Source: Sabulicella glaciei
GTDB taxonomy: Bacteria; Pseudomonadota; Alphaproteobacteria; Acetobacterales; Acetobacteraceae
Assembly (NCBI RefSeq): GCF_026183895.1
Contig: NZ_JAPFQI010000009.1
Coordinates: 85,209-149,208, forward strand
DNA: 64,000 nt
Direction: 5' to 3'
The notes beneath the pieces were generated by a model that worked only from the letters and a program-made list of their open reading frames with translations, had not been told where the DNA came from and did not search any database. Below are positions 17,595 through 27,085 of the stretch, one piece after another. Positions within the stretch are counted from its first letter, which is position 1; every line of letters begins with the position of its first letter. A program made the position numbers and the translations under genes.

Positions 17595-18809
17595 CTAGAA
17601 ATCCTGTCCCGCATCCGGGCTGCGGGCGAAATCGGCGAGGCGCGCCGCTGCCTCGTCGTGCCGATCCGGCGGCAGGCAGGCATGGGCGAGGCGCAGGTGC
17701 CGCTCATTGCCGGGGCCGAAGAAGCAGCCAGGCAGGGTGACGAGGCCGTGGCGCGCCGCCAGGACCTCGGCCGCCGCGCGCCCGTCCAACGCCCCCTCGG
17801 GGATGCGGAGCCACGCGAAGAACCCGCCCGCCGCGTCCACCTGGAAACCGGGCACCCGGTCCAGCGCCGCCAGGAAGGATCGGCCCGCCTCGCGCATCGC
17901 CTGCGCCCGTTCCTCGCGCCATCCCCCGAGCGCGGGGATGGCCCAGGCCAACGCCGCCTGGGGCGGGCGCGGCGGGCAAAGCTGGATGTTGTCCACCGCC
18001 TTCATGAAGGCCGCGCGGACCACCGGGCCCGCCAGCACCGCGCCCATGCGGTGGCCCGGCACGCCATAGGCCTTGGAGAAGGAATAGATCTGCACCACGA
18101 AGTCGCGCCAATCCGCGCGGCCGAACAGCGCGTGCGGCGCGCCGTGCCCCTCGGGCAGGAAGTCGCGATAGGTCTCGTCCAGCACCAGCCACAGGCCGCG
18201 CTCGCGGCACAGTTCCGCGAAGCGGGCGATGTGCCCGGCAGGGATGGGGGCGCCGGTCGGGTTGCTCGGCGAGACGAGCACGATGGCACGGGTGTTGGGA
18301 CCGATCAGTGCCGCCGCCGCGTCGGGGTCGGGTAGGAAATCCGGCCCCGCGGGAAGCGGGCGCGCCGACACGCCGCGCAGGGCGAGCGCCATCTGGTGGT
18401 TGAAGAACCAGGGCAGGGGAAGGATCACCTCGTCCCCCGGCGCGACGAGGGCCATCATCGCCAGGGTGAAGCCGAGATTGGCGCCGGCGGTGATCCGCAC
18501 GTCGTCCGGCCGGGCGTCGCTGCCGTAGATCCGGTTGGTTTCCGCGGCCACCGCCTCGCGCAGCGCCGCCTCGCCTTCCAGCGGGCCATAGCTGCTCAGG
18601 GCCGGATCGGCGCTGGCCGCGCCGAGCCTGGCGAGGAGGTCGGGATGCGGCGGGCCGGCCGGGACGGCCTGGGTGAGGTCCAGCAGCGGGCCGTGGCGCC
18701 CGTCATAGCGTCCGGCCCAGTCCCGGCAGGCGGGGATGGGCGGCGTCCCGACACGCTCCGCCGTGGCGGCAAGGCGGGGGACGCGGTACACGAGATTGTC
18801 GAGCGGCAT
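17595..18809 (-). CDS. Class I/II PLP-dependent aminotransferase
   Basis: A 404-residue fold-type I aminotransferase. SPSNPTGAPIP near residues 175-185 and VLDETYRDF near 206-214 are standard. The PLP lysine lies in YSFSKAYGVPGHRMG near 240. I chose the ATG at 18809. The frame runs on further upstream, but that part overlaps the divergent GNAT gene and looks like its shadow. The substrate is not predictable. It is divergent from the GNAT gene with a 36-base gap. Confidence 0.87.
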   Translation of the reverse strand: MPLDNLVYRVPRLAATAERVGTPPIPACRDWAGRYDGRHGPLLDLTQAVPAGPPHPDLLARLGAASADPALSSYGPLEGEAALREAVAAETNRIYGSDARPDDVRITAGANLGFTLAMMALVAPGDEVILPLPWFFNHQMALALRGVSARPLPAGPDFLPDPDAAAALIGPNTRAIVLVSPSNPTGAPIPAGHIARFAELCRERGLWLVLDETYRDFLPEGHGAPHALFGRADWRDFVVQIYSFSKAYGVPGHRMGAVLAGPVVRAAFMKAVDNIQLCPPRPPQAALAWAIPALGGWREERAQAMREAGRSFLAALDRVPGFQVDAAGGFFAWLRIPEGALDGRAAAEVLAARHGLVTLPGCFFGPGNERHLRLAHACLPPDRHDEAAARLADFARSPDAGQDF

Positions 18810-18845
18810 GGTGCCGCAACGCCTGGGGGCGCTTCGCGCTGCATC

Positions 18846-19376
18846 ATGACCGTGCTCGGAACCCCGCGCCTCGTGCTGCGGCCGCTGGAGGCCGCGGATG
18901 ACGGGGAGTTCGCCGCGCTGAACGGCGATGCCGAGGTGATGCGCCATTTCTCGGCGCCGCTCACCCGTATCGAGAGCGACACTATGCGGGCAAGGCTGCA
19001 AGCGCGCTGGCGCGAGGAGGGTTTCGCCTTCGCCGGGGCCTTTCTGCCGGAGGGCGGCCTTGCCGGGATGGTGGGGCTGATGCGCGTGCGGCCCGACATG
19101 CCCTTCGCCCCAGCAGTGGAGATCGGCTGGCGCATCGCCGTCGCGCATCAACGGCGCGGCTTCGCAGAGGAGGCGGCGCGTGCCTGGATCGCCCATGGCT
19201 TCGGCGCGCTGGGGCTCGGCGAGATCGTCGCCTTCACCGTTCCGGCGAACGAACCCTCCTGGCGGCTGATGGAGAAGCTGGGGATGCGGCGTGCCGGCGA
19301 GTTCGAGCACCCCGCCCTGCCGGAGGGCCACGCGCTGCGTCGGCACCTCCTGTATCGGCTGGCTCGCCCTGGCTAG
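18846..19376 (+). CDS. GNAT family N-acetyltransferase (RimJ/RimL-like)
   Basis: A 176-residue acetyltransferase. LGTPRLVLRPLEAADDGEFAAL at the N-terminus and EIGWRIAVAHQRRGFAEEAARAWIAHGFGALGLGEIVAFTVPANEPSWRLMEKLGM in the middle give the acetyl-CoA loop (RRGFAEE, i.e. Q/R-x-x-G-x-A/G) and the beta5 asparagine (NEPSWRLMEKLG). It is typical of proteins that acetylate N-termini or small amines. Its stop overlaps the end of the convergent gamma-glutamyltransferase gene by 4 bases. Confidence 0.87.
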   Translation: MTVLGTPRLVLRPLEAADDGEFAALNGDAEVMRHFSAPLTRIESDTMRARLQARWREEGFAFAGAFLPEGGLAGMVGLMRVRPDMPFAPAVEIGWRIAVAHQRRGFAEEAARAWIAHGFGALGLGEIVAFTVPANEPSWRLMEKLGMRRAGEFEHPALPEGHALRRHLLYRLARPG

Positions 19377-21040
19377 GCGGCGACGCACCCCGCCGGGCGG
19401 CGAACATCCGCCCCCGCCGCCACCAGCCCTTCGCCGGGCAGGCTCAGCACCGCCTCGACGCATCCCGCGAGCCAGCTCGTGTCCGGCCAGTCCTGCATGC
19501 GGTGCCCGCGCGCGGCCAGCGCGTCGCGCACCGCCTGGGGGATGCGCGCTTCCGCCGCCAGCAGCCCCGGATGCGCCTCGAAGGGGGCGAAGCTGCTCGG
19601 CGCGGCGTAGGACGCCACGCGCGGCGCCTCGATCGCCTCCTGCAGCTCCATGCCGAAGGCGAAGACGTTGTAGGCGACCTGCATCATCGCCTGGATCTGC
19701 ACGTCACCGCCCGGCGTCCCGAAGGGCATCACCCCGCCCTCTCGGGTGACGATCATGGCTGGGTTGGGCGTCAGGCGCGGCCGCTTGCCGGGTGCCATGC
19801 CGGATTTGTGGCGCGGGTCCGGCCGCGACTGGCAGCCGCGGTTGGAGGGGATGAGGCCCAGCCCCGGCACCACCGGCGAATCCCACGACCCGTCCGAGGG
19901 CGTGGCGGAGAAGGCATTGCCCCAGCGATCCACCACCGCGACGTAGGAGGTGTCCGCTTCCAGCTTCGGCGCCTCCTGCGCCACCGGGCCGGGCTCGACT
20001 TCGCCGGGCAGGGAAGGGTGGGCGCGGTCCATGCGGATCTCGCGCGCCCGCGCCGCCGCGTGCTCGCGCGACAGCAGGCGCTCCAGCGGCACCTCCACGA
20101 AATCCGGATCGCCGAAATGCATGTCGCGGTCGGCCAGCGCCGCCTTCACGCTTTCCGCGACGATGTGCAGGTAGTCGGCCGAGTTGTGCGCGTGCTCGGC
20201 CAGCCCCGCCGCTTCCGCGACGGTCATCGCCTCGATCAGCGCGGGGCCCTGGCACCAGGGGCCGCAGGCCAGCACCTCGTGCCCGCGCCAGGGGCGGCGC
20301 ACCGCCGGCAGGACCGGCGCGCGGTGCGCCGCCATGTCCTCCATGGACAGCCAGCCGCCTTCCTCCCCGACGAAGCGCGTGATCGCCCGCGCGATGTCGC
20401 CGCGGTAAAAGGCATCGCGCGCGGCGGCGAGGCCGCGCAGCCGGTCGGTGTGGCGCGACGCCTCGTCGGCCAGGAAGCGCAGCGTGCGCGCGAGGTCGGT
20501 CTGCACGAAGCGCGAGCCCAGGCGCGGCGGCTCGCCGCCCGGCAGGAAGATGGCCGCGTTGCTCGGCCAGCGCGCATATTCGTCGCGATGCGCCTCGACG
20601 GTCTGGCGCAGGATGGCTGGGGTGGCGAAGCCCTCCTCGGCCCAGCGGATCGCGAAGGACACCGCCTCCTCGAAGCGGATCGTGCCATGGCGCTCCAGCG
20701 CGGTGATCCAGGCATCGGGCGCAGCGGGCACCACGGTGCGGCGCACGCCCGGCGGGATCTGGCCGCCATGCTCGCGAAGGAACACGTCGGGCGGCGTCGT
20801 CGCCGGCCAGCGCCCCAGCCCCGCGATCGTCTCCACCCGCCCATCGGCGAGGCGGATCATGATGGGTGCGACCCCGGCCACGTTCACGAGGTCCGGCACC
20901 AGCACGCCCAGCGCGATGCCGGCCGCCACCCCCGCATCCACCGCGTTGCCGCCGCCTTCCAGGACGGTGAGGGCTGCGGCGGCGGCGAGGTGATGCCCGG
21001 CGGAGGCGGCGTGGCGGGAGCCGTAAAGGGTCGGTCGCAT
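19373..21040 (-). CDS. Gamma-glutamyltransferase family protein
   Basis: A 555-residue Ntn-hydrolase of the gamma-glutamyltranspeptidase family. GGNAVDAGVAAGIALGVLVPD near residues 30-50 matches the large-subunit signature. The autoprocessing threonine is likely the T in LEADTSYVAVVDRWGNAFSATPSDG near 355. The SNRGCQSRPD and GTPGGDVQIQAMMQVAYNVFAFG segments are typical of the GGT-like group without a signal peptide. The usual TTH triad reads DTS here. Glutathione use is possible, but the family also includes cephalosporin- and small-amide-cleaving enzymes. Confidence 0.85.
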   Translation of the reverse strand: MRPTLYGSRHAASAGHHLAAAAALTVLEGGGNAVDAGVAAGIALGVLVPDLVNVAGVAPIMIRLADGRVETIAGLGRWPATTPPDVFLREHGGQIPPGVRRTVVPAAPDAWITALERHGTIRFEEAVSFAIRWAEEGFATPAILRQTVEAHRDEYARWPSNAAIFLPGGEPPRLGSRFVQTDLARTLRFLADEASRHTDRLRGLAAARDAFYRGDIARAITRFVGEEGGWLSMEDMAAHRAPVLPAVRRPWRGHEVLACGPWCQGPALIEAMTVAEAAGLAEHAHNSADYLHIVAESVKAALADRDMHFGDPDFVEVPLERLLSREHAAARAREIRMDRAHPSLPGEVEPGPVAQEAPKLEADTSYVAVVDRWGNAFSATPSDGSWDSPVVPGLGLIPSNRGCQSRPDPRHKSGMAPGKRPRLTPNPAMIVTREGGVMPFGTPGGDVQIQAMMQVAYNVFAFGMELQEAIEAPRVASYAAPSSFAPFEAHPGLLAAEARIPQAVRDALAARGHRMQDWPDTSWLAGCVEAVLSLPGEGLVAAGADVRRPAGCVAA

Positions 21041-21087
21041 GGATCGAGGCTAGCCCATCCCGCGATGATCGGCGATGTTGCGCCTCC

Positions 21088-21882
21088 ATGGACGAGTCGC
21101 CCCTTCTGCTCGCGGTGGATCGCCGCGGCATCGCCACCGCCACGCTGAACCGCCCCGCCCTGGGCAACGCCTACAACGGCGCAATGCTGGAAGCCCTGAT
21201 CGGCGGGCTGGAGACCCTGGCGAAGGACGACGCGATCCGCGCCCTGGTGATCCGCGGCGCGGGCCGGCACTTCCAGGCCGGGGCCGACATCCATTGGCTC
21301 CGCGCCGCCGCGGGCGCCCCGCCGGAGGAGGCACTGGCCGCCTCGATGCTCACCACGCGCGCGATGCAGCGGCTGAACGAGCTCCCCAAGCCCACATTCG
21401 CCGTCATTCACGGCGCCTGCTTCGGCGGCGGCACCGGCATCGCCTGCTGCGTGGACGTGGCGCTGGCGACCACGGAAGCCAGCTTCGGCATCACCGAGGT
21501 GCGCGTCGGCGTCGCGCCCACCCCCATCTCCACCCACATGGCCCACGCCATGGGGCTGCGCCACGCCCGCCGCTACGCCATCACCGGCGAGCGATTCGGG
21601 CCGGAGGAGGCGATGCGGATCGGCCTGGTGCACGAGGTGCTGCCGCCCGACCAGGTCGAGGCGCGGCTGGAGCGCATCCTGGCCGACACGCTGCTTTCTG
21701 CCCCCACGGCCATCGCCGCCACCAAGCGCTCCCTGCTGGAGTCCAACGGGCTTGCGCTGTCCGAGCGCGAGGTGGTGGTCCTTTCGCAGGAAAGCTGGAT
21801 GCAGCGGAGCGGCGCGGAGGGGCGCGAGGGCCTTGCCGCCTTCCGGGAAAAGCGGCGTCCACGCTGGGCGCCGTCCGAGTGA
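21088..21882 (+). CDS. Enoyl-CoA hydratase/isomerase family protein
   Basis: A 264-residue crotonase-fold enzyme. It has the oxyanion-hole motifs [14 protein letters not shown] near residues 58-71 and [33 protein letters not shown] near 108-140, with the catalytic-position glutamate in FGITEVR. It resembles methylglutaconyl-CoA hydratases (leucine breakdown), but the substrate is not certain. It stands between the divergent GGT gene and the LOV kinase and is probably transcribed alone. Confidence 0.85.
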   Translation: MDESPLLLAVDRRGIATATLNRPALGNAYNGAMLEALIGGLETLAKDDAIRALVIRGAGRHFQAGADIHWLRAAAGAPPEEALAASMLTTRAMQRLNELPKPTFAVIHGACFGGGTGIACCVDVALATTEASFGITEVRVGVAPTPISTHMAHAMGLRHARRYAITGERFGPEEAMRIGLVHEVLPPDQVEARLERILADTLLSAPTAIAATKRSLLESNGLALSEREVVVLSQESWMQRSGAEGREGLAAFREKRRPRWAPSE

Positions 21883-21949
21883 CGCAGCGCTGAACCGCGA
21901 GCGCCCGCGCGCGTTCCGCTCTCGTGAAGGCATTGGAAGCGCACGCGGC

Positions 21950-23572
21950 ATGACGGAGTACGACACGGAGACGGGCTCCGTCGGCGGCTTGTCCCCCGTC
22001 ATCGAGGACACGAGCCCCCCTGAAGGGAACAAGGCGCACAACGACATCTTCTTCGCGGCGGTCGAGACGACGCGGATGCCGATGATCGTCACAGACCCAA
22101 GCCAGCCGGACAACCCGGTCGTGTTCTGCAACCCGGCCTTCATCCAGATGACCGGCTACACGCTGGAGGAGATCCACGGACGCAACTGCCGCTTCCTCCA
22201 GGGGCCCGACACCGACCGTTCCGTGGTCGCAGAGGTGCGCCAGGCCATCGAAGCGCGGCGCGAGGTTTCGGTCGAGGTCCTGAACTACCGCAAGGACGGC
22301 TCGGCCTTCTGGAACGCGCTCTTCATCTCGCCGGTCTTCGACCCGCAGGGACAGCTGATCTACTTCTTCGCCTCCCAGCTCGACATCTCGCGGCGCCGCG
22401 ACGCGGAGGAGGCGCTGCGCCAGGCGCAGAAGATGGAGGCGCTGGGCCAGCTGACCGGCGGCATCGCGCACGATTTCAACAACCTTCTCCAAGTCATCAT
22501 CGGCTACGCGGACGCGCTGCGCGACGCCGGGACCCGGACGAACCCGGCGCGGGTGGACAAGGCGGTGGAGGCCATCTCCCAGGCCGCCGCGCGCGGGGCG
22601 ACGCTGACGCAGCAGCTCCTCGCCTTCGCCCGCAAGCAGCGGCTGGAGGGCCGCCCGGCCAGCCTGAACACGCTGGTCGAGGGGATGGCGCCGCTGATCG
22701 AGCGCACGGTGGGCGGCACCATCCAGGTGAAGCGCAGCCTCGCGGCCGGGCTGCCGAACGTGCGGGTGGATTCCACCCAGGCGGAGTTGGCGCTGCTGAA
22801 CATCCTGCTCAATTCGCGCGACGCCATGCCCGATGGCGGGCGGATCGAACTGAAAACCAGCCAGCGCCACATCGACGCCGAGGATGCCGCGCTGTTCGGC
22901 GAGCTCCAGCCCGGCGACTACGTGGTGCTTTCCGTCACCGACACCGGCACCGGCATGCCGCCCGAGATCCTGAGCCGCGTCACCGAGCCCTTCTTCACCA
23001 CGAAGGACCAGGGCAAGGGCACCGGGCTCGGCCTGTCCATGGTCTATGGCTTCGCCAAGCAATCCGGGGGCACGTTGCGCCTGCATTCGGATCCGGGGAT
23101 CGGCACCACGGTGCAGCTGTTCTTCCCGTCCATCAAGGCTGACGCATCGCGCAGCGCCGGGCAGGCCCGCCCGCTCGACCCGCGCCCGGGGCGCGAGACG
23201 GTGCTCCTCGTGGAGGACCAGCAGGATGTCGGCGACCTCGCCGAAACGGTGTTGGAGGATTTCGGCTACCAGGTGCTGCGCGCCGCCAATGCGCAGGAGG
23301 CGCTGGCGGTGATCGAGGGCGGGAAGCGCGTGGACCTGCTCTTCACCGACCTCATCATGCCGGGCGGCATGAATGGCGTGGTGCTGGCGCGGCTCGCGCG
23401 GCGCTCGCGCCCACGGCTCAAGGTGCTGCTCACCACCGGCTACGCGGAGATGAGCCTGGAGCGGATCGAGGCCGGAGGCTCGGAGTTCGACGTGATCCAG
23501 AAGCCCTATCGCCGCTCCGAACTGGCGGCGAAGGTGCGGCTGGTCATCGACGGTCCGACCGGCGTGGGCTGA
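21950..23572 (+). CDS. LOV-domain hybrid histidine kinase
   Basis: A 540-residue blue-light sensor kinase. Residues 33-147 form a LOV/PAS domain with the photo-adduct motif GRNCRFLQG (Cys80). A HisKA domain follows with the phospho-acceptor in [11 protein letters not shown] (His174), then an HATPase domain with [16 protein letters not shown] near 285 and [14 protein letters not shown] near 360. A C-terminal receiver domain has the phospho-acceptor near Asp467 ([11 protein letters not shown]). The ATG at 21950 is the first that gives a clean N-terminus after the preceding gene. The output partner is not in the window. Its last 29 bases overlap the opposing nucleoside deoxyribosyltransferase gene. 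Confidence 0.93.
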   Translation: MTEYDTETGSVGGLSPVIEDTSPPEGNKAHNDIFFAAVETTRMPMIVTDPSQPDNPVVFCNPAFIQMTGYTLEEIHGRNCRFLQGPDTDRSVVAEVRQAIEARREVSVEVLNYRKDGSAFWNALFISPVFDPQGQLIYFFASQLDISRRRDAEEALRQAQKMEALGQLTGGIAHDFNNLLQVIIGYADALRDAGTRTNPARVDKAVEAISQAAARGATLTQQLLAFARKQRLEGRPASLNTLVEGMAPLIERTVGGTIQVKRSLAAGLPNVRVDSTQAELALLNILLNSRDAMPDGGRIELKTSQRHIDAEDAALFGELQPGDYVVLSVTDTGTGMPPEILSRVTEPFFTTKDQGKGTGLGLSMVYGFAKQSGGTLRLHSDPGIGTTVQLFFPSIKADASRSAGQARPLDPRPGRETVLLVEDQQDVGDLAETVLEDFGYQVLRAANAQEALAVIEGGKRVDLLFTDLIMPGGMNGVVLARLARRSRPRLKVLLTTGYAEMSLERIEAGGSEFDVIQKPYRRSELAAKVRLVIDGPTGVG

Positions 23573-24077
23573 GGCGGCGCAGCGCCTCCTCGAAGGGGGC
23601 CAGGTCGCGCCACGGATCGGCGGCTGCCATGCGCACCATCATCCCGCCGGACTCCGCGATCGCGCCTTCCAGCATCAGGTTCTCGCCGAGGCCGAAATCC
23701 TCGACGGTCAGCCCTTCCGCGTCGCGCCACGCGCCCCCGTCCTCGCGGCACGCGATGCGTTCGCGCAGCGTGGCCTCCGTCGCCATGTATCCATGCACCG
23801 GCCGGCCCAGGCCGCGCATCAGCCCCATCTCGAACACCGTGCCCGGATCGGCCCCCGCGCCACGAAAGGGCGAGAGATTGGCGAGCAGCGCGTCGCAGCC
23901 CCGCAGCATCTCCTCGCAGCGCGCGTGGATGGCGCGCCAGTCGGACGGATCGGCGAGGGGAGGATCCAGGGGGAACGCCCCCTCGATGCCATGGGCGGCG
24001 CAGAGCGCCTTCTTCGCGGCGCCGATGGCGTCCGCGTCGGGCAGGAAGACCTCGGGGCCGGCGAGGTAGAGGCGCAT
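23544..24077 (-). CDS. Nucleoside 2-deoxyribosyltransferase
   Basis: A 177-residue enzyme of the family that exchanges bases on 2-deoxyribonucleosides. The N-terminus [15 protein letters not shown] matches the family signature. [26 protein letters not shown] near residues 63-88 supplies the base-binding aspartate and the likely nucleophile glutamate (FEMG). It is a little longer than the shortest members. It is convergent with the LOV kinase (29-base overlap) and divergent from the alpha/beta hydrolase. Confidence 0.88.
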   Translation of the reverse strand: MRLYLAGPEVFLPDADAIGAAKKALCAAHGIEGAFPLDPPLADPSDWRAIHARCEEMLRGCDALLANLSPFRGAGADPGTVFEMGLMRGLGRPVHGYMATEATLRERIACREDGGAWRDAEGLTVEDFGLGENLMLEGAIAESGGMMVRMAAADPWRDLAPFEEALRRLSPRRSDRR

Positions 24078-24138
24078 GGATGCCTTGTATCACGGAACCG
24101 GCCTTGCCGGCGCGCCCTCGCCGCGCAAGGCTGCGCCC

Positions 24139-24927
24139 ATGGATGCCGAGGCGGAGTACAACAACCGCGCCCGCGTGGGGGAAAGCGGCGCGATCATCGC
24201 CGGCTGGGCCGAATCCGCCGCCCGATTCCGCGCCGCCCACCCACCCGAGACGCTGCGCTACGGACCGGGCCCGCGCGAGGCGATGGACTTGTTCCTGCCC
24301 ACCGGCACGCCACGCGGCGCGGCGCTGCTGATCCATGGCGGCTACTGGCAGGCGCTGGGGCGGGAGTGGGGCAGCCACTGGGCGGCGGGCCTGCTCGCGC
24401 AGGGCGTCGCGGTGGCGCTGCCATCCTATGATTTGTGCCCCTCCGTGCCGCTTGCTCGCATCTGTGCGCAGATGGAGGCGGCATCCGCCACGCTGCATGC
24501 GCGCCTCGGGATGAAGCTGCTCGCGATAGGGCATTCGGCGGGCGGGCACCTCGCGGCTTGGCTTCTGGCACGCGCGCCGCATGTCACGGCGGCGTTGCCC
24601 ATCTCCGGCCTGTTCTGGCTGGAGCCGCTGCTGCCCACCAGCCTCAACGCAGCGCTTCGGCTGGATGCGGAAACGGCGCGCGAGCTGTCGCCCGGGCTCC
24701 GGCCGGCGCCCGGCAAGCCGCTCCACCTCGTCGTCGGCGGCGCGGAAAGCGCGGAGTTCCTGCGCCAGAGCCGCGACTTCGCGCAGGGCTGGGGCGGCAG
24801 CTTCGAGGCGCCAGAGGGGCTGAACCACTTCACCGTGCTCGACCCGCTTTCCGACCCGTCACAGCCCATGACGCGCCGCGCCGCGATGCTTGCGGGGCAG
24901 GCATGCGGCTTGGTAATGGATGCTTGA
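24139..24927 (+). CDS. Alpha/beta hydrolase, KynB-like
   Basis: A 262-residue alpha/beta hydrolase related to arylformamidases. HGGYWQALG near residue 68 is the oxyanion-hole motif, GHSAGGHLAAW near 133 carries the nucleophile serine, and the terminal histidine is in LNHFTV near 236. MDAEAEYNNRARV at the N-terminus is typical of the group, so I start at 24139 rather than 24076. Kynurenine formamidase activity is possible, but no other kynurenine-pathway genes are nearby. It lies 33 bases before the ABC transporter operon. Confidence 0.8.
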   Translation: MDAEAEYNNRARVGESGAIIAGWAESAARFRAAHPPETLRYGPGPREAMDLFLPTGTPRGAALLIHGGYWQALGREWGSHWAAGLLAQGVAVALPSYDLCPSVPLARICAQMEAASATLHARLGMKLLAIGHSAGGHLAAWLLARAPHVTAALPISGLFWLEPLLPTSLNAALRLDAETARELSPGLRPAPGKPLHLVVGGAESAEFLRQSRDFAQGWGGSFEAPEGLNHFTVLDPLSDPSQPMTRRAAMLAGQACGLVMDA

Positions 24928-24960
24928 ACCTTGAAACATCAACGAACCGGGGAGTTCTCC

Positions 24961-26154
24961 ATGGCGTCCCTGCCGCTTCTGACCCGCCGCGCCACGCTCG
25001 GCACGGGCGCCGCCCTCCTCGCCACGCCGGCGCTCGCCCAGGGCGGCGCGCCGATCAAGGTGGGGCTCGTCGCCGTGCAGACCGGCCCGCAGGCCGCGCT
25101 CGGCACCCAGCTTCGCGACGGCTGGACGCTGGGGCTGCGCCAGCTGAATAACCAGCTCGGTGGTCGCCCGGTCGAGACGCTGGTGATCGACGACGAGCTT
25201 CGCCCAGACGTCGCCGTCACCAAGGTGCGCGCGGCGCTGGAGCGCGACCGGGTGGATTTCGTGGTCGGCGTGGTGTTCTCCAACATCCTGCAGGCGATCA
25301 TGCGGCCGGTGACGGAGGCGAATACCTTCCTCATCTCCACCAATGCCGGGCCGTCCACCTTCGCCGGGCGCGGCTGCAACCCGTATTTCTTCACCACCTC
25401 CTACAACAACGACCAGGTCCATTCCGTGATGGGACAGGCGGCGCAGGACGAGGGCTATCGCCGCGTCTTCCTCATGACGCCGAACTACCAGGCCGGGCGC
25501 GACGCCATGGCCGGCTTCAAGTCGCGCTTCCGGGGCGAGGTGGTGGACGAGATCTACGTGCCGCTCAACCAGCTCGACTTCTCGGCGGAGCTGGCGCGCA
25601 TCGCCTCAGCGCGGCCGGATGCGGTCTTCACCTTCATGCCGGGCGGGCTGGGCGTGAACTTGGTGCGGCAGTACCGGCAGGCGGGGCTGGCCAACATCCC
25701 CTTCCTGTCCACCTTCACCGTGGACGAGGCGACGCTGCCCGCGCAGGGCGAGGCGGCGCTGGGCTTCTTCGCCGGCGCCAACTGGGCGCCGAACATGGAC
25801 AACGAGCCGAACAAGCGCTTCGTGCGCGAGTTCGAGGCGGCGTTCAACTACGTCCCCGCCACCTATGCCGCACAGAGCTACGACGCGGCCAACCTGCTCA
25901 ACAGCGCGGTGCGGCGCGTGAACGGCAACCTGTCCGACAAGAACGCGCTGCGCCAGGCCATTGAGGCGGCGGATTTCCAGTCGGTGCGTGGCCCGTTCCG
26001 CTTCGGCACGAACCACTACCCGGTGCAGGATTTCTGGCTGTGCCGCGTGGCGCGCCGTCCGGACGGCAAGTTCCAGACCGAGACGGTGCGCCGCGTGCTG
26101 GAAGCCAACGTGGACCCCTGGGCGGGCGAGTGCCGGATGCCCGCGCGGCTCTGA
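24961..26154 (+). CDS. Branched-chain amino acid/amide ABC transporter substrate-binding protein
   Basis: A 397-residue periplasmic binding protein of the LivJ/LivK (type 1 periplasmic fold) family. It has an N-terminal twin-arginine-like signal (LTRRATLGTGAALLATPALAQ). The mature part starts IKVGLVAVQTGPQAALGTQLRDGWTLGLRQLNNQLGGRPVETLVIDDELRPD. The ATG at 24961 follows GGGGAGTTCTCC; an upstream in-frame TTG at 24931 is less likely. It is the first gene of a five-gene transporter operon. The ligand is not known; this family binds branched-chain amino acids, amides, aromatic acids or urea. Confidence 0.9.
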   Translation: MASLPLLTRRATLGTGAALLATPALAQGGAPIKVGLVAVQTGPQAALGTQLRDGWTLGLRQLNNQLGGRPVETLVIDDELRPDVAVTKVRAALERDRVDFVVGVVFSNILQAIMRPVTEANTFLISTNAGPSTFAGRGCNPYFFTTSYNNDQVHSVMGQAAQDEGYRRVFLMTPNYQAGRDAMAGFKSRFRGEVVDEIYVPLNQLDFSAELARIASARPDAVFTFMPGGLGVNLVRQYRQAGLANIPFLSTFTVDEATLPAQGEAALGFFAGANWAPNMDNEPNKRFVREFEAAFNYVPATYAAQSYDAANLLNSAVRRVNGNLSDKNALRQAIEAADFQSVRGPFRFGTNHYPVQDFWLCRVARRPDGKFQTETVRRVLEANVDPWAGECRMPARL

Positions 26155-26164
26155 CCGCCCGGGC

Positions 26165-27085
26165 ATGAACACGACGCTGCTGCTGGTGCAGGCCCTCAAC
26201 GGCCTGCAATTCGGCGTCCTGCTGTTCCTGGTCGCAGCGGGGCTGACCCTGGTCTTCGGCGTCATGGACTTCATCAACCTCGCCCACGGCGTGCAGTACA
26301 TGGTCGGCGCCTATCTGGGCGCGGCGCTGGCCGCGATGACCGGCTCCTTCTGGCTCGGGCTGCTGCTGGCGCTGCCGGCGGCGTTAGTCTTCGGGCTCCT
26401 GCTCGAATGGCTGGTGTTCCGGCACCTCTACGCGCGCGACCACCTGTCGCAGGTGCTGGCGACCTTTGGCGTCATCCTGTTCCTGAACGAAGGGGTGAAG
26501 GCGGTGTTCGGCGCCGCTCCGCTGCAGATGCCGGTGCCGGAGGCGCTGTCCGGCGGCGTGCCGATCATGGAGGGGCTGCTCTACCCCACCTACCGCCTCG
26601 CCATCCTTGCGGCGGGGCTGCTTTCGGCCGGGCTGCTCTGGTTCCTCGTGGAGCGGACGCGCGCGGGAATGCTGGTGCGCGCGGGGGCCAGCAACGCGCC
26701 CATGCTGGGAGCGCTGGGCGTGGATGTGAACCGCCTCTTCATGCTGGTCTTCGGCTTCGGCGCCATGCTGGCCGGCTTCGCGGGCGTCATGGCCGCGCCC
26801 ATCCTGTCGGTGGAGCCGGGGATGGGCGACAACCTCCTCATCCTCGCTTTCGTGGTAATCGTGATCGGTGGCATCGGCTCCGTGCGCGGCGCATTCATCG
26901 CCGCGCTGCTGGTCGGGCTGGTGGAAACGATCGGTCGCGCCATGCTGCCGGACCTCATGCGCCTTATGCTTGACCCCTCGGCGGCGCGGCAGACCGGCGC
27001 GGCCCTCGCCTCCATGCTGGTCTATGTGGTGATGGCGGTGATCCTGGCCGTGCGCCCCGCCGGCCTGTTCCCGGTTCGCCGATGA
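26165..27085 (+). CDS. livH: ABC transporter permease, LivH type
   Basis: A 306-residue inner-membrane permease of the branched-chain amino acid transport family. QALNGLQFGVLLFLVAAGLTLVFGVMDFINLAHGVQYMVGAY at the N-terminus is the family hallmark. About eight hydrophobic segments are visible. The segment after residue 175 (ERTRAGMLVRAGASNAPMLGALGVDVNRLFMLVFGFGAMLAGFAGV) carries the cytoplasmic coupling loop that meets the ATPases. The start 10 bases after the binding-protein stop and an ATGA overlap with livM show tight coupling. Confidence 0.92.
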   Translation: MNTTLLLVQALNGLQFGVLLFLVAAGLTLVFGVMDFINLAHGVQYMVGAYLGAALAAMTGSFWLGLLLALPAALVFGLLLEWLVFRHLYARDHLSQVLATFGVILFLNEGVKAVFGAAPLQMPVPEALSGGVPIMEGLLYPTYRLAILAAGLLSAGLLWFLVERTRAGMLVRAGASNAPMLGALGVDVNRLFMLVFGFGAMLAGFAGVMAAPILSVEPGMGDNLLILAFVVIVIGGIGSVRGAFIAALLVGLVETIGRAMLPDLMRLMLDPSAARQTGAALASMLVYVVMAVILAVRPAGLFPVRR

